From contig DHPU01000073.1 in the NCBI GenBank assembly GCA_002407935.1, positions 1-17,970 of the forward strand: 17,970 bases of DNA, given 5' to 3'. A program made the translations under genes and the position numbers. This stretch comes from Peptococcaceae bacterium UBA5356. GTDB taxonomy: Bacteria; Bacillota; Peptococcia; DRI-13; DTU073. A model generated the notes under the pieces. That model did not search any database. It saw only the letters and a list, made by a program, of their open reading frames with translations, and had not been told where the DNA came from. This document shows, in pieces, positions 1-8,010 of the stretch; positions within the stretch are counted from its first letter, which is position 1; every line of letters begins with the position of its first letter.

Positions 1-2
1 TA

Positions 3-11
3 TGGTATAAT
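3..11 (+). promoter_or_regulatory. Putative extended -10 promoter element for uvrA
   Basis: TGGTATAAT is a perfect -10 hexamer (6-11) preceded by a TG extension at the correct one-base distance. It lies about 55 bases before the uvrA start. The -35 region would be outside the window, so only half of the promoter can be judged. No LexA/DinR box (GAAC-N4-GTTC) is visible in the 65 bases present. Confidence 0.5.
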
Positions 12-65
12 ATTTAATCATGGTTAAAGTATTGTAGGAGATGGAGAAAGAAGCTAGATGAGGAA

Positions 66-2960
66 GTGGCATATTTGAAAGATAAAATCATTATTAAAGG
101 GGCACGTTCCCATAATCTAAAAAATATTGATGTAGAAATACCGCGGGACAAGCTGGTGGTTATTACAGGATTGAGTGGTTCCGGTAAATCCTCTTTAGCC
201 TTCGATACGATTTATGCGGAGGGACAGCGGCGTTATGTCGAGTCCTTGTCTGCTTATGCCCGGCAATTTTTGGGGCAGATGGATAAGCCGGATGTCGATT
301 ATATTGAGGGCTTGTCGCCGGCTATTTCCATTGATCAGAAAACCACCAGTAAAAATCCTCGTTCTACCGTGGGAACGGTCACGGAAATTTATGATTATTT
401 ACGTTTGCTTTTTGCGCGAATTGGCCGGGTACATTGTTATAAATGCGGTCAGCCCATTACGCAGCAGACAGTAGAGCAGATTGTGGATAAGCTCATGACC
501 TATTCCGAAGGAACTCGTCTGCAAATCCTGGCGCCTTTAGTGAGAGGACGCAAGGGCGAATATCAGAAGTTGTTTGAGCAGATTCGCAAGGACGGTTATG
601 TGAGGGTCAGGGTTGATGGCGAGACACGTGAAGCCAGTGAAGAGATTAAGCTGGAGAAAAATAAGAAGCACACGATTGAGGTTGTGGTGGACAGAATTAT
701 TATTCGCCCGGGGATGGAAAAACGGTTAGCCGATTCTTTAGAAACGGCCATTAATTTAGCGGGCGGGATTGTTACTGCTGATGTAATGGGGCAAGAGGAA
801 ATTTTATTCAGTGAAAAGTTTGCTTGTGTGGAGTGCGGGATTAATTTTGAGGAAATTACGCCGCGCATGTTTTCTTTTAACAATCCTTACGGAGCTTGTC
901 CGGAGTGCAGTGGGTTGGGGATTAAGATGGAGATTGATCCGGATTTAGTGATTGCTGATGCCAATAAATCTTTGGCTGAGGGAGCGATAGTGCCTTGGAG
1001 TAAAGGTACTTCGACCTGGTATAACGGGATGCTGGAATCTGTCGCTAAACAGTTTAAAATCTCGCTTACTACACCTTTCGGGAAGCTGGCTCCGGAGGTG
1101 CAGAAGCTGATTTTGTACGGGGCAGGGAACGAAAAAATTCGGTTCAGTTATTATAATAATCACGGTAATTTAAGGGTTTTTGATACTGTTTACGAGGGTG
1201 TTATTCCCAATTTGGAGAGACGTTATCGGGAGACACAGTCGGATTATGCCCGTCAGGAAATCGAGTCATATATGAGCAGCAATGCTTGCCCACGTTGTAA
1301 GGGAGCCCGGCTTAGTGAGGAAAGCCTGGCAATTACGATTCAGGGCAAGAGTATCTGGGAGGTTACTTGTCTTTCGGTGGGGGAAGCTTTGGCGTTTTTT
1401 CGTTCCTTGCAGCTGACGGATAGGGAGGAATTCATCGCCCGGCAGATTTTGAAGGAAATTCGCGACCGGTTAGGCTTTTTGGTGAATGTGGGATTGGATT
1501 ATGTTACGTTGCAGCGTTCGGCCGGTACTTTGTCGGGCGGCGAGGCGCAGCGCATCAGGCTGGCTACGCAGATTGGCTCTAGCCTGGTGGGAGTTTTATA
1601 TATTCTGGACGAGCCTTCGATTGGTTTGCATCAGCGGGATAACAGCAGGCTGATTGGGACCCTTGAATCGCTGCGTGATTTGGGGAATACGGTTTTAGTG
1701 GTGGAACATGATGAAGAGACAATGTATGCGGCTGACCATATTATCGATATCGGGCCGGGGGCTGGTGTGCACGGCGGGGAAATTGTGGCACAGGGTACTG
1801 TCGAGGAGATTAAGCAGGTGGAAGGTTCGGTGACAGGGGCCTATTTGAGTGGCCGGAGGTCTATTCCGGTGCCTCCTTTGCGGCGGAAGCTTAATGGCAA
1901 GTGGCTGGTGGTGAAAGGGGCGAGGGAAAATAACCTGAAAAATATTGAGGCGGCGATACCGTTAAATGTGTTTACTTGTGTTACCGGGGTATCCGGTTCC
2001 GGAAAAAGCACGTTGGTTAATGAGATCCTTTATAAGGCGCTGGCTCATGAATTAAACGGGGCGCGGGCCAAGGCGGGAGCGCATGAGGCGATTAGCGGAC
2101 TGGAGTATTTGGATAAGGTAATTAATATTGATCAGTCTCCGATCGGTCGGACACCTCGTTCTAATCCGGCCACTTATACCGGGGTTTTTGGCGAAATCAG
2201 GGAGGTTTTTGCGCAAACCTCTGAGGCCAGAATGAGAGGGTATCGGCTGGGCCGCTTTAGTTTTAACGTAAGGGGCGGACGGTGTGAGGCTTGTAGTGGT
2301 GACGGTATTATTAAGATAGAAATGCATTTTTTGCCTGATGTTTATGTACCTTGTGAGGTTTGCAAGGGAAAAAGATATAATCGGGAGACGTTGGAGGTTA
2401 AGTATAAAGGAAAGTCGATTGCCCAGGTCTTGGAGATGACGGTAGATGAGGCGGCGGAGTTTTTCCAAAATCACTCGAAGATTTACCGTAAATTGAAAAC
2501 CATGCAAGATGTGGGCTTGGGCTATATTCGGCTGGGTCAACCGGCGACGACGCTTTCGGGCGGCGAAGCACAGCGGGTTAAACTGGCGACGGAGTTAAGT
2601 CGGCGTTCCAATGGTAAAACACTTTATATTTTGGATGAGCCCACGACCGGTTTGCATATTGCGGATATTCATAAGCTGTTGGGGGTATTGGAACGTTTAG
2701 TGGATAATGGGGATACTGTTTTGGTTATTGAACATAATCTTGATGTGATTAAGATGGCGGATTATTGTCTCGATTTGGGCCCCGAGGGCGGGGAGAAGGG
2801 TGGACAGGTTATTGCTGTAGGCACACCGGAGGAAATTTGCCGGAATGCGGGCAGCTACACGGGGCAATATTTACGGAAGGTTTTGCCTATTATTGCTGAC
2901 TACCCTAGCGAGCGCGAAACAAAGCCTGTAATTATTGATAGTACGGATTTCAGTTTATGA
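66..2960 (+). CDS. uvrA: Excinuclease ABC subunit A (UvrA)
   Basis: This is the damage-recognition ATPase of nucleotide excision repair. It works as a dimer with UvrB in the cytoplasm and loads UvrB at bulky lesions. The 964 residues are full length for the family. Both ABC modules are intact. Walker A is GLSGSGKS at residues 35-42 and GVSGSGKST at 641-649. The ABC signature LSGGEAQR starts at 489 and 830, and each is followed by an ILDEP Walker B. The C-terminal zinc finger is C740-X2-C743-X19-C763-X2-C766, and a second CxxC pair set lies in the first half (CVEC...CPEC). Numbering assumes GTG at 66. That GTG sits inside the Shine-Dalgarno-like AGGAAGTG (61-68), so the in-frame TTG at 75, six bases further on, may be the real start. 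uvrC follows 45-60 bases downstream. uvrB is not in the window. Confidence 0.97.
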   Translation: MAYLKDKIIIKGARSHNLKNIDVEIPRDKLVVITGLSGSGKSSLAFDTIYAEGQRRYVESLSAYARQFLGQMDKPDVDYIEGLSPAISIDQKTTSKNPRSTVGTVTEIYDYLRLLFARIGRVHCYKCGQPITQQTVEQIVDKLMTYSEGTRLQILAPLVRGRKGEYQKLFEQIRKDGYVRVRVDGETREASEEIKLEKNKKHTIEVVVDRIIIRPGMEKRLADSLETAINLAGGIVTADVMGQEEILFSEKFACVECGINFEEITPRMFSFNNPYGACPECSGLGIKMEIDPDLVIADANKSLAEGAIVPWSKGTSTWYNGMLESVAKQFKISLTTPFGKLAPEVQKLILYGAGNEKIRFSYYNNHGNLRVFDTVYEGVIPNLERRYRETQSDYARQEIESYMSSNACPRCKGARLSEESLAITIQGKSIWEVTCLSVGEALAFFRSLQLTDREEFIARQILKEIRDRLGFLVNVGLDYVTLQRSAGTLSGGEAQRIRLATQIGSSLVGVLYILDEPSIGLHQRDNSRLIGTLESLRDLGNTVLVVEHDEETMYAADHIIDIGPGAGVHGGEIVAQGTVEEIKQVEGSVTGAYLSGRRSIPVPPLRRKLNGKWLVVKGARENNLKNIEAAIPLNVFTCVTGVSGSGKSTLVNEILYKALAHELNGARAKAGAHEAISGLEYLDKVINIDQSPIGRTPRSNPATYTGVFGEIREVFAQTSEARMRGYRLGRFSFNVRGGRCEACSGDGIIKIEMHFLPDVYVPCEVCKGKRYNRETLEVKYKGKSIAQVLEMTVDEAAEFFQNHSKIYRKLKTMQDVGLGYIRLGQPATTLSGGEAQRVKLATELSRRSNGKTLYILDEPTTGLHIADIHKLLGVLERLVDNGDTVLVIEHNLDVIKMADYCLDLGPEGGEKGGQVIAVGTPEEICRNAGSYTGQYLRKVLPIIADYPSERETKPVIIDSTDFSL

Positions 2961-3008
2961 TACGCTGGAACGTGGGATGGAACTCCGTGAGGATGATAAT
3001 AATGTGTG

Positions 3009-3016
3009 AAGGTGAT
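3009..3016 (+). promoter_or_regulatory. Ribosome binding site deciding the uvrC start
   Basis: AAGGTGAT is close to the anti-16S complement AAGGAGGTGAT. Its five-base spacing to GTG 3021 favours that codon over the in-frame GTGs at 3006 and 3012, which lie before or inside the site. GAGGATGAT (about 2990-2998) could still serve GTG 3006. Confidence 0.45.
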
Positions 3017-3020
3017 TGCT

Positions 3021-4847
3021 GTGCTGGAGGAAAAATTAAAGATACTGCCTGCACTGCCCGGAGTTTATCTGTATAAGGATGAAAAGGGCAAAGTGATTTA
3101 TGTGGGAAAGGCAATTAGTCTGAAAAACAGGGTGAGATCATATTTTGTGGGGCAGCAGAAAACTTCTCCTAAGACACAGGCGCTGGTCAGACATATTCGG
3201 GATCTGGAGTATATCGTGACCGATTCCGAGGTGGAAGCACTCATCCTCGAGAGCAACCTGATTAAAAAATATAAGCCGAAGTATAATATTCGGCTGATGG
3301 ATGACAAAAACTATCCTTATCTACGGATTACTGTCCAGGAAAAATTTCCCCGTTTGGAGATTGCGCGGACGGTACGCCAAGATGGAGCCCGTTACTTTGG
3401 GCCTTATACGAATGTGGGCGCGGTGCATGAGACGCTTAAGCTGTTGAAGCGGGTGTTTCCCTTGCGTTCCTGCAAACAGACGAATTTTAACAAGCAGGAA
3501 CGGGCTTGTCTGAATGCCCATATAAAGCGGTGTGCCGCACCATGTCAGGGTTTAATCAGTGAGGCGGATTACCGGAAAATGATTGCCGAGGTCATGCTTT
3601 TTTTAGAGGGGCGGCAGGAAACGCTGGCGAAAAAGTTGCAAAAACGGATGCGGGAAGCAGCGGAGCAGCTGGATTTTGAAAAAGCGGCGGAATTGCGGGA
3701 TCAGTTGCAGGCGGTGGAAAAAGTGATTGAAAAGCAGAAGATTGTTTCGACCGGTTTGGAGGATTTTGATGTGCTGCATTATGCCCGTGAAGGGCAATTA
3801 GCCTGTGTACAGGTCTTATTTATCAGAGGCGGAAAGGTTTCCGGCGGCGATCATTTCTTGCTGGAAGGTGTGCAGGAAATGGAAGGGCAGGATATTTTGC
3901 CGGCTTTTTTGAAACAGTATTATCATCGGGCTGAGTTTATTCCTCCCCAGCTGCTTTTACCTGAGGCAATTGAGGAACAGGAAGTAGTAGAAGCCTGGTT
4001 GCAGGGGAAGCGGGGCGGAAAGGTGGCTTTGAAATTCCCGCAGCGGGGACATAAAAAGGAATTATTGGCGTTAGCGGCCAAAAATGCGCAGGAAAGTTTG
4101 CAGCAGGAAAGCAGCTTGCGGGAGGAAAGACGGAAGCGTAATGAAAAGGCGTTACGGGAGGTTGCTGCTTATCTACAGTTAGCAGAGCCGCCTCAGCGGA
4201 TGGAATGTTACGATATTTCCAATATCCAGGGGCAGGAAGCGGTTGCTTCCATGGTAGTTTTTGAAGAGGGGCGTGCTAATCCTAACCAATATCGTCGTTT
4301 TAAGATTAAAACGGTAGAGGGCCCGGACGATTTTGCCAGTATGGCGGAAGTGATCCGGCGCAGGTTTATGAATGCGAGCAAAGGGGCTCAACGTTTCGCT
4401 CTTTTGCCTGATTTGGTAATTGTGGATGGTGGAAAGGGACAGCTTTCGGCGGCGAGGGAGGTTATGTATGAATTGGGGTTTGCTCACATTCCTGCTGTAG
4501 GCTTAGCGAAGGAAGAGGAATGGATCTTTATGGAGGGGCGAGCAGAGCCGTTGATTCTTCCCCGTGATTCACAAGGGTTATATTTGTTGCAACGAATTCG
4601 TGATGAAGCACACCGTTTTGCCATTACCTATCATCGGCTTTTGAGAGGTAAGCGTAATCTTGTTTCCGTGCTGGATGATATTCCCGGATTAGGACCAAAA
4701 AGAAAGGCCGCCTTACTTAAGCATTTTCAGCTTTCTTTACAAAAGATTAGGCAGGCTTCTTTGGAAGAGTTAAAGCAAGTAGAGGGATTAGGAGGTAATG
4801 CTGCCCTGCAAATTTGGAATTTCTTCCAAATTTGTGATGAAGAATGA
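3021..4847 (+). CDS. uvrC: Excinuclease ABC subunit C (UvrC)
   Basis: UvrC is the dual-incision nuclease of nucleotide excision repair and cuts 3' and then 5' of the lesion after UvrB loading. In order it has an N-terminal GIY-YIG domain (GVYL...IYVGKA), a UVR domain that contacts UvrB (QLDFEKAAELRDQL, about 215-230), an RNase H-like endonuclease with D398 in the CYDIS motif, a VDGGKGQ motif and H531, and two C-terminal helix-hairpin-helix motifs (IPGLGPKRK, VEGLGGNAA). Cysteines 151, 163, 171 and 175 have the spacing of the iron-sulfur ligands known in E. coli UvrC. The frame is open from GTG 3006, which would give 613 residues. GTG 3021 is preferred because AAGGTGAT (3009-3016) lies five bases upstream and the resulting MLEEKLKILP start matches the usual UvrC N-terminus. 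Confidence 0.96.
   Translation: MLEEKLKILPALPGVYLYKDEKGKVIYVGKAISLKNRVRSYFVGQQKTSPKTQALVRHIRDLEYIVTDSEVEALILESNLIKKYKPKYNIRLMDDKNYPYLRITVQEKFPRLEIARTVRQDGARYFGPYTNVGAVHETLKLLKRVFPLRSCKQTNFNKQERACLNAHIKRCAAPCQGLISEADYRKMIAEVMLFLEGRQETLAKKLQKRMREAAEQLDFEKAAELRDQLQAVEKVIEKQKIVSTGLEDFDVLHYAREGQLACVQVLFIRGGKVSGGDHFLLEGVQEMEGQDILPAFLKQYYHRAEFIPPQLLLPEAIEEQEVVEAWLQGKRGGKVALKFPQRGHKKELLALAAKNAQESLQQESSLREERRKRNEKALREVAAYLQLAEPPQRMECYDISNIQGQEAVASMVVFEEGRANPNQYRRFKIKTVEGPDDFASMAEVIRRRFMNASKGAQRFALLPDLVIVDGGKGQLSAAREVMYELGFAHIPAVGLAKEEEWIFMEGRAEPLILPRDSQGLYLLQRIRDEAHRFAITYHRLLRGKRNLVSVLDDIPGLGPKRKAALLKHFQLSLQKIRQASLEELKQVEGLGGNAALQIWNFFQICDEE
4809..4834 (+). repeat. Perfect inverted repeat in the last codons of uvrC
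   Basis: CAAATTTGGAA (4809-4819) is exactly complementary to TTCCAAATTTG (4824-4834), with a four-base TTTC loop. The 11-bp stem lies inside coding sequence and ends 13 bases before the end of the uvrC stop codon. No T-run follows directly, so it is not a standard intrinsic terminator. It could stabilise the mRNA 3' end or be a chance effect of A/T-rich codons. Confidence 0.6.
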
Positions 4848-4866
4848 AGGAAATTGTTCAAATTAC

Positions 4867-4885
4867 AAATTTTAGTATAAAATTT
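4867..4885 (+). repeat. All-A/T hairpin between uvrC and the Spo0E-like gene
   Basis: AAATTTTA (4867-4874) pairs with TAAAATTT (4878-4885) across a three-base loop, and two more T follow. The stem has no G-C pair and would be a weak terminator at best. It overlaps a TATAAA (4876-4881), which with TTGTTC (4854-4859, 16-bp spacer) could be a poor promoter for the next gene. Neither role is secure. Confidence 0.3.
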
Positions 4886-4974
4886 TTATAACATAGCAGG
4901 AAAAGGCCATTGCGTAGTCGAATTAAGTCATTAATAAATCAAATAGAATAAATTTGTCGCAGGGAGCTGGTAAA

Positions 4975-5151
4975 ATGATGAGCAATCAAACGGGAAGTAT
5001 TTTACAGGAGATGGAACGTTTAAGAAAAGAATTATATGGGACAGCGAATGAAAACGTTCAGACTTTAACTTCTAAAGAGATTTATAAAGCCAGCACAAAT
5101 TTGGACAAGGTTATCGTTAAATTTTTACAGCAGAAATATGGTAATAATTGA
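4975..5151 (+). CDS. Spo0E-like aspartyl-phosphate phosphatase family protein
   Basis: This is a 58-residue protein of the Spo0E-like family. Characterised members (Spo0E, YnzD, YisI in Bacillus subtilis) dephosphorylate the sporulation regulator Spo0A~P in the cytoplasm. The sequence shows the two-helix pattern of the family: helix one is LQEMERLRKELYG, and helix two carries ASTNLDKVIVKFLQQKY. Helix two aligns with the SQELD signature, keeping the Ser, Leu and Asp but replacing Gln-Glu with Thr-Asn. The start is ATG 4975 (or 4978), with AGGGAG eight bases upstream. The open frame extends to TTG 4954, but that codon lacks a ribosome binding site. A strong terminator follows at once, so the gene is probably the end of a short transcript. 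The target is inferred from the family only. Confidence 0.75.
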   Translation: MMSNQTGSILQEMERLRKELYGTANENVQTLTSKEIYKASTNLDKVIVKFLQQKYGNN

Positions 5152-5163
5152 TGAATCAAGCAT

Positions 5164-5190
5164 AATCCCTCCGCTGGAGGGATTTTTTTT
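5164..5190 (+). terminator. Intrinsic terminator after the Spo0E-like gene
   Basis: AATCCCTCC (5164-5172) pairs perfectly with GGAGGGATT (5176-5184) across the loop GCT. An eight-base T-run (5183-5190) follows. It begins 12 bases after the Spo0E-like stop codon and separates that gene from the PHP/rapZ cluster. Confidence 0.92.
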
Positions 5191-5251
5191 GCCATTAGAT
5201 GTGTCATACTATATTTAGGGTTTTAGTTGTGAAAATCCAGGGGGCTTTTGT

Positions 5252-6037
5252 GTGAAATTCTTTGGAGATTACCATATTCATACTACCTATAGTGATGGGC
5301 GCAGTCCGCTGGAGGAAATGGTGGAGGCGGCTTCGCTGGCCGGTTTAAAGGAGCTGGGATTAGCCGATCATGGCCCCCGTAATCTGGGGTCAGGGGTGAA
5401 GTCGGAACAGGTCTTGCTGCACATTAAGGATGAACTGAATTTAAGTAAGGAACAATATCCGGAGATGAAGCTTTATGCCGGAGTAGAGGCTAATGTGGTT
5501 AGTCTGATGGGAGATTTGGATATAAGCAGAGAGGTAATTAAGCAACTGGATTTTTTGATTGCCGGTCTGCATCCGTATGTTTTACCAAAGAAGCTGAAAG
5601 AACTTCCATGGGTATTAAAAAATAATTTATTTAATGTAAGTTCTAATTGGGTAAGCTCCGGTTGGTCAAGAGGGAAGTCAGGAGGGAAAAGGAGAATAAT
5701 CAATGATAATACGAAGGCTTTGGTTGAGGCAATTTATCGCTACGAGATTGATGTGATTAGTCATCCCGGATTAAAAATGGAGATCGATCTGGCGGAAACG
5801 GCCAAGGCTTGTCTGGCCAGGGATACTTGCTGGGAAATAAATACCGGACATCAGCATCCCGGCTATCAGGAGGTGCTAGAGGTAGCCCGTTGGGGTGTTA
5901 ATTTTATGGTGAATAGTGATGCTCATTTTCCTGAAAGTGTGGGGGCTTTGGATTATGGGTCTTGGGTGTTGGAAAAAGCCGGTGTGCCATTGCAGCAGAT
6001 TAAAAATGCTGGCGAAGAAGTGACAGATATATTATGA
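5252..6037 (+). CDS. PHP-domain metal-dependent phosphoesterase
   Basis: This 261-residue PHP (polymerase and histidinol phosphatase) protein is expected to hydrolyse a phosphomonoester or related substrate using two or three metal ions. The PHP ligands appear in order: H8-x-H10 in YHIHTTYSDG, the His of LADHG, the Glu of AGVEAN, the His of AGLHPY, the His of ISHPG and the Asp/His pair of NSDAHF near the C-terminus. It has no polymerase or exonuclease domain and no signal peptide, so it is a stand-alone cytoplasmic enzyme related to the YcdX-like and HisK-like groups. GTG 5252 is the start, with AGGGGG seven bases upstream. It lies directly upstream of rapZ, which may mean shared transcription. 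The substrate is unknown. No his genes are nearby to support a histidinol-phosphatase role. Confidence 0.85.
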   Translation: MKFFGDYHIHTTYSDGRSPLEEMVEAASLAGLKELGLADHGPRNLGSGVKSEQVLLHIKDELNLSKEQYPEMKLYAGVEANVVSLMGDLDISREVIKQLDFLIAGLHPYVLPKKLKELPWVLKNNLFNVSSNWVSSGWSRGKSGGKRRIINDNTKALVEAIYRYEIDVISHPGLKMEIDLAETAKACLARDTCWEINTGHQHPGYQEVLEVARWGVNFMVNSDAHFPESVGALDYGSWVLEKAGVPLQQIKNAGEEVTDIL

Positions 6038-6092
6038 TGTTGGTATATATCATAAAGTCAGGGAAAGGGATAGTAGTTGGAGGAGATGGAAG

Positions 6093-6980
6093 ATGTCAAA
6101 TTTGATTTTTCATATTATTACCGGATTATCGGGAGCGGGAAAGACACATGCCATAAGGGCGTTGGAGGATTTGAGTTTTTTTTGTGTTGATAATTTGCCG
6201 CCGGCGTTACTGCCTAGATTTGCGGAGCTTTGTGTGCAGGGAGAAAGTGTCCTGAATGATGTGGCCGTAGTTATTGATATTAGGGGCGGTCAATTTTTTG
6301 ATGATTTGTTTCAAGCGTTAGATGAGTTAAAAAAACAGGGGACGCAGTATGAGATTCTTTTTTTAGAAGCGAGTACCGAGGTTTTGATTAAGCGCTTTAA
6401 GGAAACGAGGAGGCGTCATCCTCTGGCTAGTCAAGGCCCTTTGCTTGAAGAAATTTTGCTGGAAAGAAAACGGATGGAAGGGTTAAGGGGTATTGCCAAT
6501 AAAATCATTGATACCTCCGAGTTATCTCCGAAAGAGCTAAAAACCCAAATTGCCGATCTCTATGGGCCTTATAATGATAAAGTAAAGCTGCATATTACGA
6601 TGATGTCTTTCGGGTATAAATACGGGATACCGCTTGACGCAGACCTTGTTGTCGATGTGCGTTTTATCCCTAATCCTTATTATATAGATAGTTTACGTGC
6701 TTTAACGGGATGCGACCGGGAGGTACAGGAATATGTGTGTCAATCGCCTTTAACGGAGGAATTTTTACGGAAATATGAAGATACTTTGAGTTTTTTATTA
6801 CCTCATTATGTGGAAGAGGGGAAGACTCATCTGGTGATTGCCATTGGTTGTACCGGGGGACAGCATCGTTCTGTAGTGCTGGCTAATTGTTTGGGAGAAA
6901 GATTATCGTCCCAGGAATACAGGGTAATGATTCGGCACAGGGATATTTTTAAACAACAACAGAACCAAGGGAGGGGTTAG
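6093..6980 (+). CDS. rapZ: RapZ/YvcJ family nucleotide-binding protein
   Basis: RapZ proteins are P-loop ATP/GTP-binding regulators. In E. coli RapZ is an RNA-binding adaptor that targets the sRNA GlmZ and so controls glucosamine-6-phosphate synthesis. The Bacillus homologue YvcJ hydrolyses nucleotides and affects competence. The 295 residues are family length. Walker A is GLSGAGKT at 11-18, followed by the conserved CVDNLPPALL, the IDTSEL segment, SFGYKYGIP with DADLVVDVRF, and the C-terminal GCTGGQHRS signature. ATG 6093 has GGAGG nine bases upstream. The stop is one base from yvcK, so the two are almost certainly cotranscribed and translationally coupled. GlmZ-type regulation is not known in Firmicutes, so the RNA-binding role is not assumed here. 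Confidence 0.95.
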   Translation: MSNLIFHIITGLSGAGKTHAIRALEDLSFFCVDNLPPALLPRFAELCVQGESVLNDVAVVIDIRGGQFFDDLFQALDELKKQGTQYEILFLEASTEVLIKRFKETRRRHPLASQGPLLEEILLERKRMEGLRGIANKIIDTSELSPKELKTQIADLYGPYNDKVKLHITMMSFGYKYGIPLDADLVVDVRFIPNPYYIDSLRALTGCDREVQEYVCQSPLTEEFLRKYEDTLSFLLPHYVEEGKTHLVIAIGCTGGQHRSVVLANCLGERLSSQEYRVMIRHRDIFKQQQNQGRG

Positions 6981-6981
6981 C

Positions 6982-8007
6982 ATGCAGCCTCCCCAAAAAA
7001 ATTATTTAAAAAAAGGCCCTCATATTGTCGTGGTTGGTGGCGGAACGGGGCTATCTGTTCTCTTGCGGGGGTTAAAGGAATACACTTCTAACATTACGGC
7101 GATTGTTTCGGTAACTGATGATGGGGGGAGTTCGGGTAAATTAAGGGGGCAGTTGGGCATCCTTCCCCCCGGAGATTTGCGGAACTGCTTGGTAGCACTT
7201 GCCGATACAGAGCCGGCGATGGAGAAGCTGTTTAGTTATCGTTTTACGCAGGGTGAAGAGTTGGCTGGTCATAATTTGGGTAATTTATTGATCGCAGCTA
7301 TGACGGATTTAACGGGAAGCTTTGAGGCGGCCATTAATGAGGTGGGGAAGGTTCTGGCGATTAGGGGTAAAGTCGTTCCGGCGACTTACGCTAATTTGGT
7401 GTTGGGTGCTGAATTGGCAGATGGTTCAATGGCGATGGGCGAATCGGCTATTTCGCAGTCTTCCCAAAGAATCAAGCGGGTTTTTCTCGAGCCTGCTGTT
7501 TGTGAGCCTGCGCTTAAGGCTATTGAGGCGATTGGAGAGGCTGATGTTATTGTGCTGGGTCCGGGTAGCCTTTATACCAGTATCATTCCGAATTTACTGA
7601 TTCCAGGGATGAGGGAAGCGATTAAGCAGGCGCGGGGTCTTAAAATCTATGTTTGCAATGTGATGACTCAAGCAGGAGAAACGAAAGGTTATACTGCGGG
7701 AGATCATTTAGCGGCGTTATATGAGCATTCTGTGCAGGGTTTAGTCGATTATATGATTGTGAACAGCCAAAAAATCCCTTCTCACTACGAGAAAAGATAT
7801 GCGGCAGAGGGTGCACAACTTGTGCAAATTGATCGGGAAAGAATAGCACAGATGGGCGTTAAACTGCTGCAAATGCCTTTAATTCAGGAGAATAATTATA
7901 TTCGCCATAATTCGCAGAAATTAGCGGCTTTACTTCTGCGTTTAATTTTTACTCCTTATTTATTTGGAGAAAGAAAAAGGTTAAATAATCTTCAGAAGGA
8001 GGGATAG
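6982..8007 (+). CDS. yvcK: YvcK/CofD-like gluconeogenesis factor
   Basis: YvcK binds UDP-sugars such as UDP-GlcNAc. In Bacillus subtilis it is needed for growth on gluconeogenic carbon sources and for cell shape, linking central carbon supply to peptidoglycan synthesis. The 341 residues include the N-terminal nucleotide-binding loop VVVGGGTGLSVLLRGLK, the TDDGGSSGKLR motif, PPGDLRNCL, GHNLGNLL and the LGPGSLYTSI motif typical of the CofD-like fold. It differs from true CofD (2-phospho-L-lactate transferase), which belongs to coenzyme F420 synthesis. The context between rapZ and whiA decides the YvcK assignment. ATG 6982 follows the rapZ stop by one base, and its GAGGGG ribosome binding site lies inside the rapZ end. 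Confidence 0.95.
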   Translation: MQPPQKNYLKKGPHIVVVGGGTGLSVLLRGLKEYTSNITAIVSVTDDGGSSGKLRGQLGILPPGDLRNCLVALADTEPAMEKLFSYRFTQGEELAGHNLGNLLIAAMTDLTGSFEAAINEVGKVLAIRGKVVPATYANLVLGAELADGSMAMGESAISQSSQRIKRVFLEPAVCEPALKAIEAIGEADVIVLGPGSLYTSIIPNLLIPGMREAIKQARGLKIYVCNVMTQAGETKGYTAGDHLAALYEHSVQGLVDYMIVNSQKIPSHYEKRYAAEGAQLVQIDRERIAQMGVKLLQMPLIQENNYIRHNSQKLAALLLRLIFTPYLFGERKRLNNLQKEG

Positions 8008-8010
8008 AAG

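Noticed and set aside
41..78. Tiny frames before uvrA (ATG 41 to TGA 61, ATG 58 to TGA 78) as a possible leader peptide
   Set aside because: They have only six codons each with no attenuator hairpin or conserved feature. They come from the purine-rich leader.
2052..2540. Long minus-strand open frame (162 codons) opposite uvrA
   Set aside because: It lies wholly within the conserved second ABC module of uvrA, has no recognisable domain and is best explained as an antisense shadow. The other antisense frames in the window were dropped for the same reason.
4954..4974. Extension of the Spo0E-like frame to TTG 4954
   Set aside because: There is no upstream Shine-Dalgarno for TTG 4954, whereas AGGGAG is well placed for ATG 4975.
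6032..6055. Inverted repeat TTATGAT / ATCATAA between the PHP gene and rapZ as a terminator
   Set aside because: Its seven A/T-rich pairs around a ten-base loop have no T-run. It is too weak to separate the genes.
7322..7600. Plus-strand 92-codon frame inside yvcK
   Set aside because: It is an alternate-frame shadow of a well-conserved yvcK segment with a low-complexity Arg/Leu/Trp-rich product.
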